DNA of 15,871 nucleotides from an uncultured beta proteobacterium (GTDB lineage Bacteria > Pseudomonadota > Gammaproteobacteria > Burkholderiales > Burkholderiaceae_C). How positions within the stretch are numbered: position 1 is the stretch's first letter; each line of letters opens with the position of its first letter. Below, piece by piece: positions 8,273-14,364 of this stretch. A program made the position numbers and the translations under genes. The notes beneath the pieces are model-generated. The model saw only the letters and a list, made by a program, of their open reading frames with translations, did no database searches and was not told the origin of the DNA. Location of the stretch: NCBI GenBank assembly GCA_903920405.1, contig CAIXMC010000058.1, positions 1 through 15,871 on the forward strand, in the 5' to 3' direction.

Positions 8273-9223
8273 TCAGTAGCCAAGCACCTGATGAATGGTC
8301 TGCGCCAACTCTTCCACCACAAACTTGGCCACATAGCCATCTGCACCCACTTTTTTGACGTGGTCTTCGTTGGTAGCCCCCGTCAATGAGGAATGAATCA
8401 CCACGGGAATAGAGCTAAAACGGGGGTCTTGCTTAATATTGCGTGTGAGCGTAAAGCCATCCATCTCAGGCATTTCAAGATCGGTCAATACCAGTGCCAC
8501 CTTGTCTTTGATGGAACGACCTTGAGCCGTAGCCTCGGCCGACAAGAATTTGAGACGGTCCCAGGCTTCCTGGCCAGATTTGGTCATGATAAAAGGAGCG
8601 CCCATGGCTTTGAGGCCTTGCTCAATCATCATGCGTGCTACCGCAGAATCGTCGGCAGCCAATATCACGGCACCCGGGGGCAAGTGCAACTTGTCGCTCA
8701 TCTGGTTATCAATGGGATGCTGCTCAGGAAAGACATCACGTAAAATTTGTTCAACATCAAGCACTTGAGCTAAGCGTGTATTTTCGGAATTGCCGTCGAT
8801 CCGAGCAATGCTGGTGACCAACCCCCCTCCCCTGCCCTCGGCAGAGAGAACCTGCTTCCATTCCAGTCGAACAATTTCATTGACTTCTTCTACCGCAAAG
8901 GCCTGTGTGGTTCGTGCAAACTCAGTCACCAGCAAAATGCCCAGCCCCCTAGTCGGGTTACAGCCCACAATTTTGGGAAGATTGACAACCGTGATCATTT
9001 GACCGCGAATGTTGGCAACCCCCATCACAGACGGTGGCGAATTCACCATGGCGGTAATTTCGGGCATGACCAAAATTTCACGCACCTTGAACACATTGAT
9101 ACCGAACAACTCACGCCGATCCGTGCCAGGAGCCTCGCCCAGCCGAAAAAGCAACAGTTCAAACATGCTGTTACTGGTCAGGTTGGTTCGTTCGTCAATT
9201 TCTCGCAAACTGGAATGGTTCAT
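8273..9223 (-). CDS. cheV: CheV-type chemotaxis protein (CheW-like domain plus response-regulator receiver domain)
   Basis: A 316-residue protein with an N-terminal CheW-like coupling domain (about residues 20-165: ELLLFRLGE, ELFGINVFKVREI, VMGVANIRGQMITVVNLPKIVG, ILLVTEFARTTQAFAVEEV) and a C-terminal receiver domain (about 185-315). In the receiver, Asp191 and Asp192 form the acidic pair, Asp248 in LTDLEMPEMDG is the expected phosphate acceptor, and Lys300 is the conserved lysine. Proteins of this type couple chemoreceptors to CheA and may act as a phosphate sink or in adaptation. The open frame continues upstream to 9373, but that extension is translated from a miniature repeat element. ATG at 9223 (MNHSSLREIDERTNL) or 9238 is the likely start. 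It is divergent from fumarase. Confidence 0.92.
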   Translation of the reverse strand: MNHSSLREIDERTNLTSNSMFELLLFRLGEAPGTDRRELFGINVFKVREILVMPEITAMVNSPPSVMGVANIRGQMITVVNLPKIVGCNPTRGLGILLVTEFARTTQAFAVEEVNEIVRLEWKQVLSAEGRGGGLVTSIARIDGNSENTRLAQVLDVEQILRDVFPEQHPIDNQMSDKLHLPPGAVILAADDSAVARMMIEQGLKAMGAPFIMTKSGQEAWDRLKFLSAEATAQGRSIKDKVALVLTDLEMPEMDGFTLTRNIKQDPRFSSIPVVIHSSLTGATNEDHVKKVGADGYVAKFVVEELAQTIHQVLGY

Positions 9224-9271
9224 GATGACATCTTTCATTGCATTAATAAAATTCAAAAGCCAATAAGGTGA

Positions 9272-9388
9272 TGGTACTTTATTCAGTGTGAATTTGTTCT
9301 GAAGGCAAGTTGTTGAATTTTCGTCATTCCCGCGAAGGCGGGAATGACGGAACTGGCTGTAGAACAAATTCACCCTGGTACTTTATTC
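9272..9388. repeat. Direct repeat of 13 bp flanking a miniature element
   Basis: TGGTACTTTATTC occurs exactly at 9272-9284 and again at 9376-9388, on either side of the 91-bp palindromic element. I interpret the pair as a target-site duplication made on insertion. It could also have arisen in another way, since 13 bp is long for a target duplication. Confidence 0.8.
9285..9375. mobile_element. 91-bp MITE-like element with a REP-type palindrome
   Basis: The ends are inverted repeats: GTGTGAATTTGTTCT at 9286-9300 and the complement of GGGTGAATTTGTTCT at 9361-9375, 14 of 15 bases matching. In the centre is a perfect 12-bp palindrome, CGTCATTCCCGC (9322-9333) and GCGGGAATGACG (9338-9349), with loop GAAG. 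This core is of the kind widely scattered in proteobacterial genomes. The element has no coding capacity and would need an enzyme supplied elsewhere. It lies about 60 bases upstream of cheV, and its translation (SRLRGND) produces a false N-terminal extension of the cheV frame. Confidence 0.8.
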
Positions 9389-9416
9389 GATCACTCTTGG
9401 CTATTCCAACCACAAT

Positions 9417-9448
9417 GGCACAATGACAGATTGTGCCTGAGCTGTTTT
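9417..9448 (+). terminator. Hairpin with T-run in the fumarase leader: possible attenuator
   Basis: A perfect 8-bp stem, GGCACAAT and ATTGTGCC, with loop GACAG (9417-9437), is followed six bases later by TTTTT (9444-9448), about 95 bases before the fumarase ATG. On the plus strand nothing upstream needs termination, because cheV faces the other way. If the promoter lies upstream of 9417 this could be an intrinsic attenuator. If the promoter is downstream it has no such role. No convincing promoter was found, so the call is weak. Confidence 0.3.
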
Positions 9449-9542
9449 TGCATCGTTGATCGCTGCCGCCTTGTTTCACACCATTTTTGATCACTTGGTG
9501 AAATAACTCAAATACCCGTGAATCCACCCTTAAAACTCCACC

Positions 9543-11096
9543 ATGACCACTGCCATTGCCCAAAATGATCTGATTGAATCTGTTGCTGCTGCCTTGCAAT
9601 TCATCAGTTATTACCACCCTGCCGATTTCATTGCACACCTTGCACGCGCTTATGAGCACGAACAAAACGCTGCTGCCAAAGATGCCATCGCTCAAATTTT
9701 GACCAACAGCAAAATGAGCGCCACGGGTCACCGACCTATTTGCCAGGATACGGGCATTGTCAATGTATTTTTGAAAGTGGGCATGGATGTGCGCTGGGAA
9801 GGCTTTACCGGCAGCCTGGACGCTGCCATCAACGAAGGTGTTCGCCGCGCTTATAACGACTCCGCCAACACCTTGCGTGCCAGCGTGGTGGCAGACCCCG
9901 AGTTTTTACGCAAAAACACCAAAGACAACACACCTGCGGTCATTTTTACAGAGATTATTCCCGGCAACACTCTTGAAGTGACCGTGGCTGCCAAAGGGGG
10001 AGGCAGTGAAAACAAAAGCAAGATGATCATGCTCAACCCTGGCGATTCTGTGGTCGATTGGGTTTTGAAAACCGTTCCCACCATGGGTGCAGGCTGGTGT
10101 CAGCCTGGCATGTTGGGCATCGGGATTGGCGGCACCGCTGAAAAAGCCGTGCTCATGGCCAAAGAAAGTTTGATGGATGACATCAATATGTACGAGCTAC
10201 AAGCCAAAGCGGCAAGTGGTGCAGCGCTCAGTTCCCTGGAAAACCTGCGCCTTGAACTGTTTGAGAAGGTCAACGCGCTTGGCATTGGCGCGCAAGGTTT
10301 GGGTGGCTTGACCACGGTGCTTGACATCAAAATCAAGATGTACCCCACCCACGCTGCCAGCAAGCCCGTGGCCATGATTCCCAATTGCGCCGCCACCCGC
10401 CACGCCCATTTTGTATTGCGGGGGAGCGGCCCTGTTTATCTGACCCCGCCCAGTCTGGATATATGGCCACAGGTCGCATGGACACCTGACTACGTCAAAA
10501 GCAAAAAGGTCAATCTCAACGCCTTGACCAAAGAAGAAGTGGCAAGCTGGAAACCTGGCGAAACTTTGTTACTGAACGGCAAAATGCTCACGGGCCGTGA
10601 TGCTGCCCACAAGCGCATTCAGGACATGCTGGCCAAAGGTGAAAAACTTCCTGTAGATTTCACCAACCGCGTCATTTACTATGTTGGTCCGGTCGATCCA
10701 GTGCGTGATGAAGCCGTCGGCCCCGCAGGCCCCACCACGGCAACGCGCATGGATGGCTTTACCGAAATGATGTTGGCACAAACAGGGTTGATTGCCATGA
10801 TTGGCAAGTCAGAGCGCGGCCCGGTGGCCATTGAAGCCATCCAAAAACACAGGTCAGCTTATTTGATGGCGGTCGGTGGTGCTGCTTATCTGGTGTCCAA
10901 AGCCATCAAAACCGCCAAAGTCATGGGCTTTGCCGATTTGGGAATGGAAGCCATTTATGAATTTGACGTGATGGATATGCCAGTGACTGTCGCCGTCGAT
11001 GTCAATGGCATCAGTATTCACATCACGGGACCAGCACAGTGGCAAAAACGCATTGCCATGGGTGAGTTCAAAGGCATTCCTGTCATGGGTCATTGA
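9543..11096 (+). CDS. fumA: Class I ([4Fe-4S]-dependent) fumarate hydratase
   Basis: A 517-residue single-chain class I fumarase, catalysing fumarate plus water to L-malate in the TCA cycle. The three cluster-ligand cysteines are visible: Cys67 in RPICQDTG, Cys186 in GAGWCQPGM, and Cys282 in IPNCAATRHAHF. The first two are spaced as in characterised class I enzymes, and the third is within two residues. The C-terminal domain carries VIYYVGPVDPV and GPAGPTTATRMDGFT, the substrate-binding and catalytic region, then KSERGPVAIEAIQKH. The ATG at 9543 has no clear ribosome-binding site. The related L(+)-tartrate dehydratase is an alternative, but that is usually split into two subunits while this protein is one fused chain of fumarase length. 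The symbol is approximate. Confidence 0.93.
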   Translation: MTTAIAQNDLIESVAAALQFISYYHPADFIAHLARAYEHEQNAAAKDAIAQILTNSKMSATGHRPICQDTGIVNVFLKVGMDVRWEGFTGSLDAAINEGVRRAYNDSANTLRASVVADPEFLRKNTKDNTPAVIFTEIIPGNTLEVTVAAKGGGSENKSKMIMLNPGDSVVDWVLKTVPTMGAGWCQPGMLGIGIGGTAEKAVLMAKESLMDDINMYELQAKAASGAALSSLENLRLELFEKVNALGIGAQGLGGLTTVLDIKIKMYPTHAASKPVAMIPNCAATRHAHFVLRGSGPVYLTPPSLDIWPQVAWTPDYVKSKKVNLNALTKEEVASWKPGETLLLNGKMLTGRDAAHKRIQDMLAKGEKLPVDFTNRVIYYVGPVDPVRDEAVGPAGPTTATRMDGFTEMMLAQTGLIAMIGKSERGPVAIEAIQKHRSAYLMAVGGAAYLVSKAIKTAKVMGFADLGMEAIYEFDVMDMPVTVAVDVNGISIHITGPAQWQKRIAMGEFKGIPVMGH

Positions 11097-11115
11097 GGGA
11101 TCAATAGGGTGACTT

Positions 11116-11172
11116 TAATTCAAAAACAATAGCGAACTATGCTTATGGGACGTGCGTTGCAGGCCGATTTGG
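11116..11172 (+). repeat. Dispersed repeat, copy B, at the 5' end of murI
   Basis: A partly decayed head (TTAATTCAAAAACAATAGC) is followed by the 39-bp tail at 11134-11172, with GGGACGTGCGTTGCAGG and ending CCGATTTGG. The tail matches copy C in purL at 28 of 39 positions and copy A in murI at 27 of 39, without gaps. The copy fills the fumarase-murI gap and contains the first in-frame GTG of the murI reading frame. Confidence 0.75.
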
Positions 11173-11238
11173 TATGTCAATCGCAGCAACGCACGATCAT
11201 CATTTCTGCCGCTTGCACTACCCACCCAGAAGCCGACT

Positions 11239-12078
11239 TTGCACCATTCCAACGGGTCGAATAGCCTGGGCACAGACCTGCACAGCGCCATTGGGGTGTT
11301 TGACAGCGGCATCGGCGGCTTGAGCATTCTCAAGGCCTTGCGCGCTACTTTGCCGTATGAAAATTTTGTGTATGTGGCAGACAGTGGTCATGCACCCTAT
11401 GGCGAACGGGATGCCAACTTTGTAGTGGAACGCACACGTGCCATTGCTCACCATTTGCTCAGCGACAGTACCCTGTGCCTCAAGGCACTGGTCATCGCTT
11501 GCAATACTGCCACCGCTGCTGCCATCCATCTGTTGCGCCAAGATGACTTTACATGCCCCATCATCGGCGTAGAACCCGCCCTTAAACCGGCCTTGACCCT
11601 CAGCAAAACCCGACGCATTGGTGTGATGGCAACACGAGCTACCTTGAACAGTCACAAGTTCAAAACTTTGCTGGCTTCCATGTCAGGTCAGTCTGAATTC
11701 ATTTGCCAGCCTTGCGACGGCCTGGCTACTGCCATTGAACATGACGATACATCAAAAATAATAGCACTCTGTGCTGATTACACGGGCGTTATGGGCCGAT
11801 TTGGCATCAAAAAAAATGAGATTGACACGCTCGTCCTGGGGTGTACCCACTACCCATTTGCTGCCGCACACCTTCAGTTGATGGTGGGCACTGAAGTACA
11901 CCTAGTAGATACCGGAGAACCCGTAGCACGCCACACGGCCCATCTGCTCACATCACGCACTCCCCACAGCTACCCAGGTCAACTGGCCTTGCGATCCAGC
12001 GGAGACCCTTTCGCACTCAGTCAAGCCACGCAGCGATGGTTAGGTCTCCAGGTTGAAACGCAGCGGCTTACCATCTAA
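11239..12078 (+). CDS. murI: MurI, glutamate racemase
   Basis: Converts L-glutamate to D-glutamate for peptidoglycan. The conserved core begins with IGVFDSGIGGLSIL, followed by YVADSGHAPYGER, ACNTATAAAI with catalytic Cys88, and LGCTHYPFAA with catalytic Cys202 (numbering from the TTG start). The open frame extends to a GTG at 11152, but that codon lies in a repeat copy and adds residues with no family resemblance. The TTG at 11239 has AGAAG six bases upstream and gives 279 residues, near family length. The start is uncertain. Residues about 172-189, between the two catalytic cysteines, are encoded by a stretch that matches the dispersed repeat. The gene follows fumarase on the same strand. 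Confidence 0.93.
   Translation: MHHSNGSNSLGTDLHSAIGVFDSGIGGLSILKALRATLPYENFVYVADSGHAPYGERDANFVVERTRAIAHHLLSDSTLCLKALVIACNTATAAAIHLLRQDDFTCPIIGVEPALKPALTLSKTRRIGVMATRATLNSHKFKTLLASMSGQSEFICQPCDGLATAIEHDDTSKIIALCADYTGVMGRFGIKKNEIDTLVLGCTHYPFAAAHLQLMVGTEVHLVDTGEPVARHTAHLLTSRTPHSYPGQLALRSSGDPFALSQATQRWLGLQVETQRLTI
11754..11804 (+). repeat. Dispersed repeat, copy A, in frame inside murI
   Basis: AAAAATAATAGC followed by a 39-bp tail (11766-11804) ending GGCCGATTTGG aligns without gaps to copy B: 11 of 12 bases over the head end and 27 of 39 over the tail, counted by eye. The reading frame continues through it, encoding KIIALCADYTGVMGRFG. It is either an old in-frame insertion or gene conversion, or an unusually strong coincidence. 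Confidence 0.5.
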
Positions 12079-12094
12079 AGACGAATGTCGTCTT
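12078..12094 (+). terminator. Small hairpin at the murI stop codon
   Basis: AAGACGA and TCGTCTT form a perfect 7-bp stem around the loop ATG, starting at the last base of the murI stop codon. There is no T-run after it, so it is not a standard intrinsic terminator. It may protect the 3' end or take part in factor-dependent termination. Confidence 0.25.
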
Positions 12095-12180
12095 GCGGCA
12101 TAACGTCTGTGGATCTGCGAACGATCACCAAAAAAACTTTTTATGTTTTCTTTGCACAACAAAACCTGTGTTTGTGTGAC

Positions 12181-12186
12181 TAAAAT
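12181..12186 (+). promoter_or_regulatory. ffs: Possible -10 element of the SRP RNA gene
   Basis: TAAAAT ends eight bases before the proposed first base of the 4.5S RNA, the right place for a -10 box. I cannot see a -35 element at 16-18 bases; TTGCAC at 12152 is 23 bases away. The call rests mainly on position. Confidence 0.3.
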
Positions 12187-12193
12187 CTCCCAC

Positions 12194-12289
12194 TGACGGG
12201 CCTTCCCGCATGGGGGAGCAGCCAACCGGGTCAGGTGGGGAACCAAGCAGCCCTCACTGTGAAGCCAGTGCCGGGGTCAAGGCTCGTCA
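12194..12289 (+). ncRNA. ffs: 4.5S (small bacterial type) signal recognition particle RNA
   Basis: This RNA binds Ffh and directs ribosomes making membrane proteins to FtsY and SecYEG. The diagnostic core GGTCAGGTGGGGAACCAAGC (12229-12248) continues into AGCC, and the opposing side GTGCCGGGG is at 12268-12276; together they form the Ffh-binding internal loops. The ends pair: TGACGGGCCTT at 12194 with AAGGCTCGTCA ending at 12289, with one G-U pair. The 96-base length fits the single-hairpin class. The ends were set by the terminal pairing and could be off by a few bases, particularly if the precursor is trimmed. It lies between the converging genes murI and tyrS. Confidence 0.93.
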
Positions 12290-12375
12290 ATTATCCTGAT
12301 AAACCTGTCTGCCATCATTCCTATTCACGGTCGTATCGAATGGACTTATGAATCGTTTTCACAAACGGCTAGTAC

Positions 12376-12429
12376 GGGTGTGAGTCAAAGTGATGTTTGA
12401 CTGCACCCGATCCAAGGTGGGCGTTTTTT
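12376..12429 (+). terminator. Hairpin region between ffs and tyrS
   Basis: GGGTG at 12376 and CACCC ending at 12408 pair around a second stem, GTCAAA with TTTGAC, giving a strong interrupted hairpin on either strand. On the plus strand it is followed by GATCCAAGGTGGGCG and TTTTTT (12424-12429), with CACC/GGTG forming a small second stem directly before the T-run. It may end the ffs transcript, or tyrS transcripts on the other strand. The 15-base gap between the main hairpin and the T-run makes it non-standard. I see nothing in 12290-12375. Confidence 0.4.
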
Positions 12430-12433
12430 CACA

Positions 12434-13678
12434 TCATCCCAATTTGACACGGATAAATTTTCGTTTGCCGACCTGCAAAACGTAAGTACCTGCACCTAGC
12501 TTCAAGCCCTTGTCAGTCACCACGCAGGCATCCACTCGTACACCCCCGCCCTCTATCAGACGGTGGCCTTCGCTGTTGGATGCTGTCAAACCCGCTGATT
12601 TCAATAACGCACCTATCCCCATCACCGCGCCACTTTCACCCAAGGACAGGTGAAACTCGGGGATATGGTCTGGAATGCCACCGTGGCTGCGGTTGATAAA
12701 GTCTTGCTCGGCGGCGGTTGCTGCTGCTGCACTGTGAAATCGGGTGGTGATTTCCCTAGCCAAGGCCACCTTGGCATCTTTGGGGTTTCGCCCTGCGGCC
12801 ACTTCGGTCTTTAACGTGGCCATATGGGCATCGGTCTGAAAGCTCAGCAGGGGATACCAGCGCCACATCAGCTCGTCCGAAATGCTCAGCACCTTGGCAA
12901 ACATGGTATTGGCCTCTTCACTGATGGCGATGTAATTACCTTTGCTTTTGGACATTTTCTCAATGCCATCAAGACCTTCAAGCAGTGGCATGGTCACAAT
13001 GCACTGGGGTTCCTGACCATATTCGGCTTGCAAATGGCGGCCTATGAGCAGGTTGAATTTTTGATCAGTACCACCCAGTTCCAAATCGCTCTTAAGAACG
13101 ACAGAGTCGTACCCCTGCATGAGCGGGTACAAAAACTCATGGATGCTGATGGGTATGCCCGCATGAAAACGGTTATGAAAATCATTGCGCTCCATCATGC
13201 GCGCGACGGTGTAGCGCGATGCCAGTTGAATCAATCCGCGTGAACCCAAAACATCGCACCACTCACTGTTGTAGCGAATTTCTGTTTTGTCGGCATCCAA
13301 CACCATGGCGGCTTGGCGAAAATAGGTTTCTGCATTCGCGTCAATCTGTTCGCGTGACAAGGGCGGGCGTGTGGTATTTCGGCCTGAGGGATCGCCAATC
13401 AGACTGGTGAAATCGCCAATCAAAAAAATGACGGTATGCCCCAAGTCTTGCAACTGACGCATTTTGTTGAGCACCACGGTGTGACCGATGTGAATATCGG
13501 GTGCTGTTGGGTCCAGCCCCAATTTGATACGCAAAGGTGTACCTGTTGCCTCTGAACGGATCAGTTTTTTAATCCATTCGTCTTGCAAAAGCAGCGACTC
13601 AGCGCCGCGCAGGGTGATGGTCATGGCTTCTTGAACACGTTCACTTACAAAAGTGTCAGGAGGAAGGGTTGGTGTCAT
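12434..13678 (-). CDS. tyrS: TyrS, tyrosyl-tRNA synthetase
   Basis: Class I aminoacyl-tRNA synthetase charging tRNA-Tyr. The 414-residue protein has the HIGH signature in [12 protein letters not shown] (residues 63-66), the KMSKS signature in [11 protein letters not shown] (241-245), the tyrosine-pocket region [23 protein letters not shown], and a C-terminal S4-like RNA-binding domain ([19 protein letters not shown]). It is of the HIGH/KMSKS TyrRS type common in betaproteobacteria. The open frame extends 18 codons further to 13732, but those residues do not look conserved and overlap an inverted repeat in the leader, so I take the ATG at 13678. No clear ribosome-binding site is seen for either start. 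A 538-bp inverted-repeat element separates it from purL upstream. Confidence 0.96.
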   Translation of the reverse strand: MTPTLPPDTFVSERVQEAMTITLRGAESLLLQDEWIKKLIRSEATGTPLRIKLGLDPTAPDIHIGHTVVLNKMRQLQDLGHTVIFLIGDFTSLIGDPSGRNTTRPPLSREQIDANAETYFRQAAMVLDADKTEIRYNSEWCDVLGSRGLIQLASRYTVARMMERNDFHNRFHAGIPISIHEFLYPLMQGYDSVVLKSDLELGGTDQKFNLLIGRHLQAEYGQEPQCIVTMPLLEGLDGIEKMSKSKGNYIAISEEANTMFAKVLSISDELMWRWYPLLSFQTDAHMATLKTEVAAGRNPKDAKVALAREITTRFHSAAAATAAEQDFINRSHGGIPDHIPEFHLSLGESGAVMGIGALLKSAGLTASNSEGHRLIEGGGVRVDACVVTDKGLKLGAGTYVLQVGKRKFIRVKLG

Positions 13679-13704
13679 GGGTTTTTTGGGAATACGAAAA
13701 AAAT

Positions 13705-13761
13705 GCGGCGATTGATACTCAATGCTTTGCATTCAGAACCATTTTAGGATGTGATCGCCGC
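13705..13761 (-). promoter_or_regulatory. Inverted-repeat structure in the tyrS leader
   Basis: GCGGCGAT (13705-13712) and ATCGCCGC (13754-13761) are perfect 8-base complements enclosing about 40 bases. Inside them lies a small hairpin, AATGC-TTT-GCATT. In tyrS mRNA this would fold just upstream of the preferred ATG. It could be a leader regulatory structure, but it does not resemble a T-box that I can recognise. Confidence 0.3.
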
Positions 13762-13778
13762 TGCCTTTGTCCGACGGT

Positions 13779-13816
13779 TCAGACCTCCCCGGCTTTTTTA
13801 AAACCACCATCTAACT
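13779..13816 (+). repeat. Left terminal inverted repeat of the 538-bp element
   Basis: 38 bases starting TCAGACCTCCCC and ending CATCTAACT, with six T in the central run. The last part also supplies the TAG stop of the possible internal ORF just inside it. Confidence 0.8.
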
Positions 13817-14003
13817 AATTGTTTTTATTTAACTCCCTTGTGTCGGCCAAATTCACCCGCTTGATGAGGTGGGTCTGAAAGTAAAGATCACACTGGCGAC
13901 GAGGGCCGAAAGGAAGATGCAAAACATAACCTCTGCCGAGGTCGAAATGCCCAATAGGCGTTACTTCTGGTGTGACACAACTCAGTTCCCTCGGTTCGCT
14001 CAT
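13815..14003 (-). CDS. Possible 62-residue protein inside the 538-bp element
   Basis: The ATG at 14003 opens a frame beginning MSEPRELSCVTPEVTPIGHF, continuing through DLGRGYVLHLPFGPRRQCDL and ending at the left inverted repeat. The composition looks protein-like (balanced charges, a GRGYVLHLPFGPRR core, a basic LIKRV segment) and the DNA in this part is richer in G and C than the rest of the element. Against it: no ribosome-binding site (the ATG follows AAAAA), and the start lies inside an inverted repeat that could hide it in RNA. I do not recognise the family. It may be a remnant of a larger element gene or a chance frame. Confidence 0.3.
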   Translation of the reverse strand: MSEPRELSCVTPEVTPIGHFDLGRGYVLHLPFGPRRQCDLYFQTHLIKRVNLADTRELNKNN

Positions 14004-14132
14004 TTTTTGTAAACCATTGATTTTTATAGGTATTATTTTGACATTTTGCAAAATATGCTCTAGTCGACGATTGCAACCTATTGATCTTAAACATGTTTTT
14101 AGAAATGAGCGAACCGAGGGTCAGTTTGTGTC
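13973..14132. repeat. Inner inverted repeat of the 538-bp element
   Basis: TGACACAA and CCCTCGGTTCGCTCATTT on the left (13973-13980 and 13988-14005) match, as reverse complements, AAATGAGCGAACCGAGGG and TTGTGTCA on the right (14103-14120 and 14125-14132). Two perfect blocks of 8 and 18 bases are separated by a short mismatch (seven bases against four), and the loop is about 97 bases. In a minus-strand transcript the stem would enclose the ATG of the possible ORF. Confidence 0.75.
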
Positions 14133-14166
14133 ATGGCTTAAATCTGAAATTTAACGTATGGCAACC

Positions 14167-14175
14167 ATTATAACA
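14167..14175 (-). promoter_or_regulatory. Extended -10 promoter in the 538-bp element
   Basis: The minus strand reads TGTTATAAT: a perfect TATAAT with the TGn extension that can replace a -35 box. No good -35 hexamer lies at 16-18 bases. A transcript would start near 14160, run through both arms of the inner inverted repeat and the possible ORF, and head towards tyrS. Confidence 0.5.
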
Positions 14176-14214
14176 CAGATTTAGACAAATTTTTATTATT
14201 ATTTCAAGTTGTTG

Positions 14215-14236
14215 AATTATTGATTGTCCAATAATT
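14215..14236. repeat. AT-rich hairpin upstream of the element promoter
   Basis: AATTATTG (14215-14222) and CAATAATT (14229-14236) are a perfect 8-base inverted repeat around ATTGTC, about 40 bases upstream of the extended -10 box. TTGTCCAA occurs at 14224-14231 and again at 14260-14267. It could be a protein-binding site or part of the transposition end; neither is shown. Confidence 0.4.
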
Positions 14237-14277
14237 GAATTTATTTTTGAAGTGGCTGGTTGTCCAAAAAACAAGGG

Positions 14278-14316
14278 AGTTAGATGGTGGTTTTAAAAAA
14301 AGCCGGGGAGGTCTGA
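14278..14316 (-). repeat. Right terminal inverted repeat of the 538-bp element
   Basis: 39 bases, the reverse complement of the left end with one extra base in the A/T run (seven instead of six). It lies 48 bases beyond the purL stop codon; those 48 bases contain no recognisable feature. Confidence 0.8.
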
Positions 14317-14364
14317 TCTTTAACTCTGACAAGCCAAATGCGGAACTTATTGTTGACCCTATCC

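Larger units (their letters stand above)
13779..14316. mobile_element. 538-bp unclassified element with 38/39-bp terminal inverted repeats
   Basis: The left end, TCAGACCTCCCCGGC, then a T-run and AAAACCACCATCTAACT (13779-13816), is repeated in inverted orientation at 14278-14316. The two ends are identical except for one extra base in the T/A run. Between them the DNA is AT-rich, unlike the flanking genes, and holds a second inverted repeat, an extended -10 promoter on the minus strand, an AT-rich hairpin and one possible 62-codon ORF. No transposase is encoded, so movement would need help in trans. No target-site duplication is evident: the flanks read CGACGGT and TCTTTAA. It fills the purL-tyrS gap. 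I do not recognise the family. An integron attC site or a plain terminator pair do not fit its size and organisation. Confidence 0.75.

Noticed and set aside
9247..9283. Flagellar sigma-28 promoter for cheV, suggested by TAAAGT on the minus strand
   Set aside because: The -35-like TAAAGT is present, but the sequence at the required distance does not match GCCGATAA.
9224..9373. Fifty-codon N-terminal extension of the cheV frame
   Set aside because: It is translated largely from the palindromic miniature element and lacks family resemblance; the conserved protein starts near MNHSSLREIDERTNL.
11139..11264. 41-codon plus-strand ORF starting MLMGRALQADL, before murI
   Set aside because: Its first part is translated from a dispersed repeat, it has no good ribosome-binding site, and it shows no recognisable family.
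11152..12078. Frameshift at the 5' end of murI
   Set aside because: The conserved MurI core is complete in a single frame from IGVFDSGIGG onward, so no coding sequence needs rescue from another frame.
13972..14154. 60-codon plus-strand ORF inside the 538-bp element
   Set aside because: It starts with GTG, runs through both arms of the inner inverted repeat, has poor protein-like composition and no ribosome-binding site.
13779..14316. Integron attC site or retron as the identity of the 538-bp element
   Set aside because: No reverse transcriptase or integrase is present, the size and long terminal repeats do not fit an attC site, and I cannot identify retron msr/msd landmarks.
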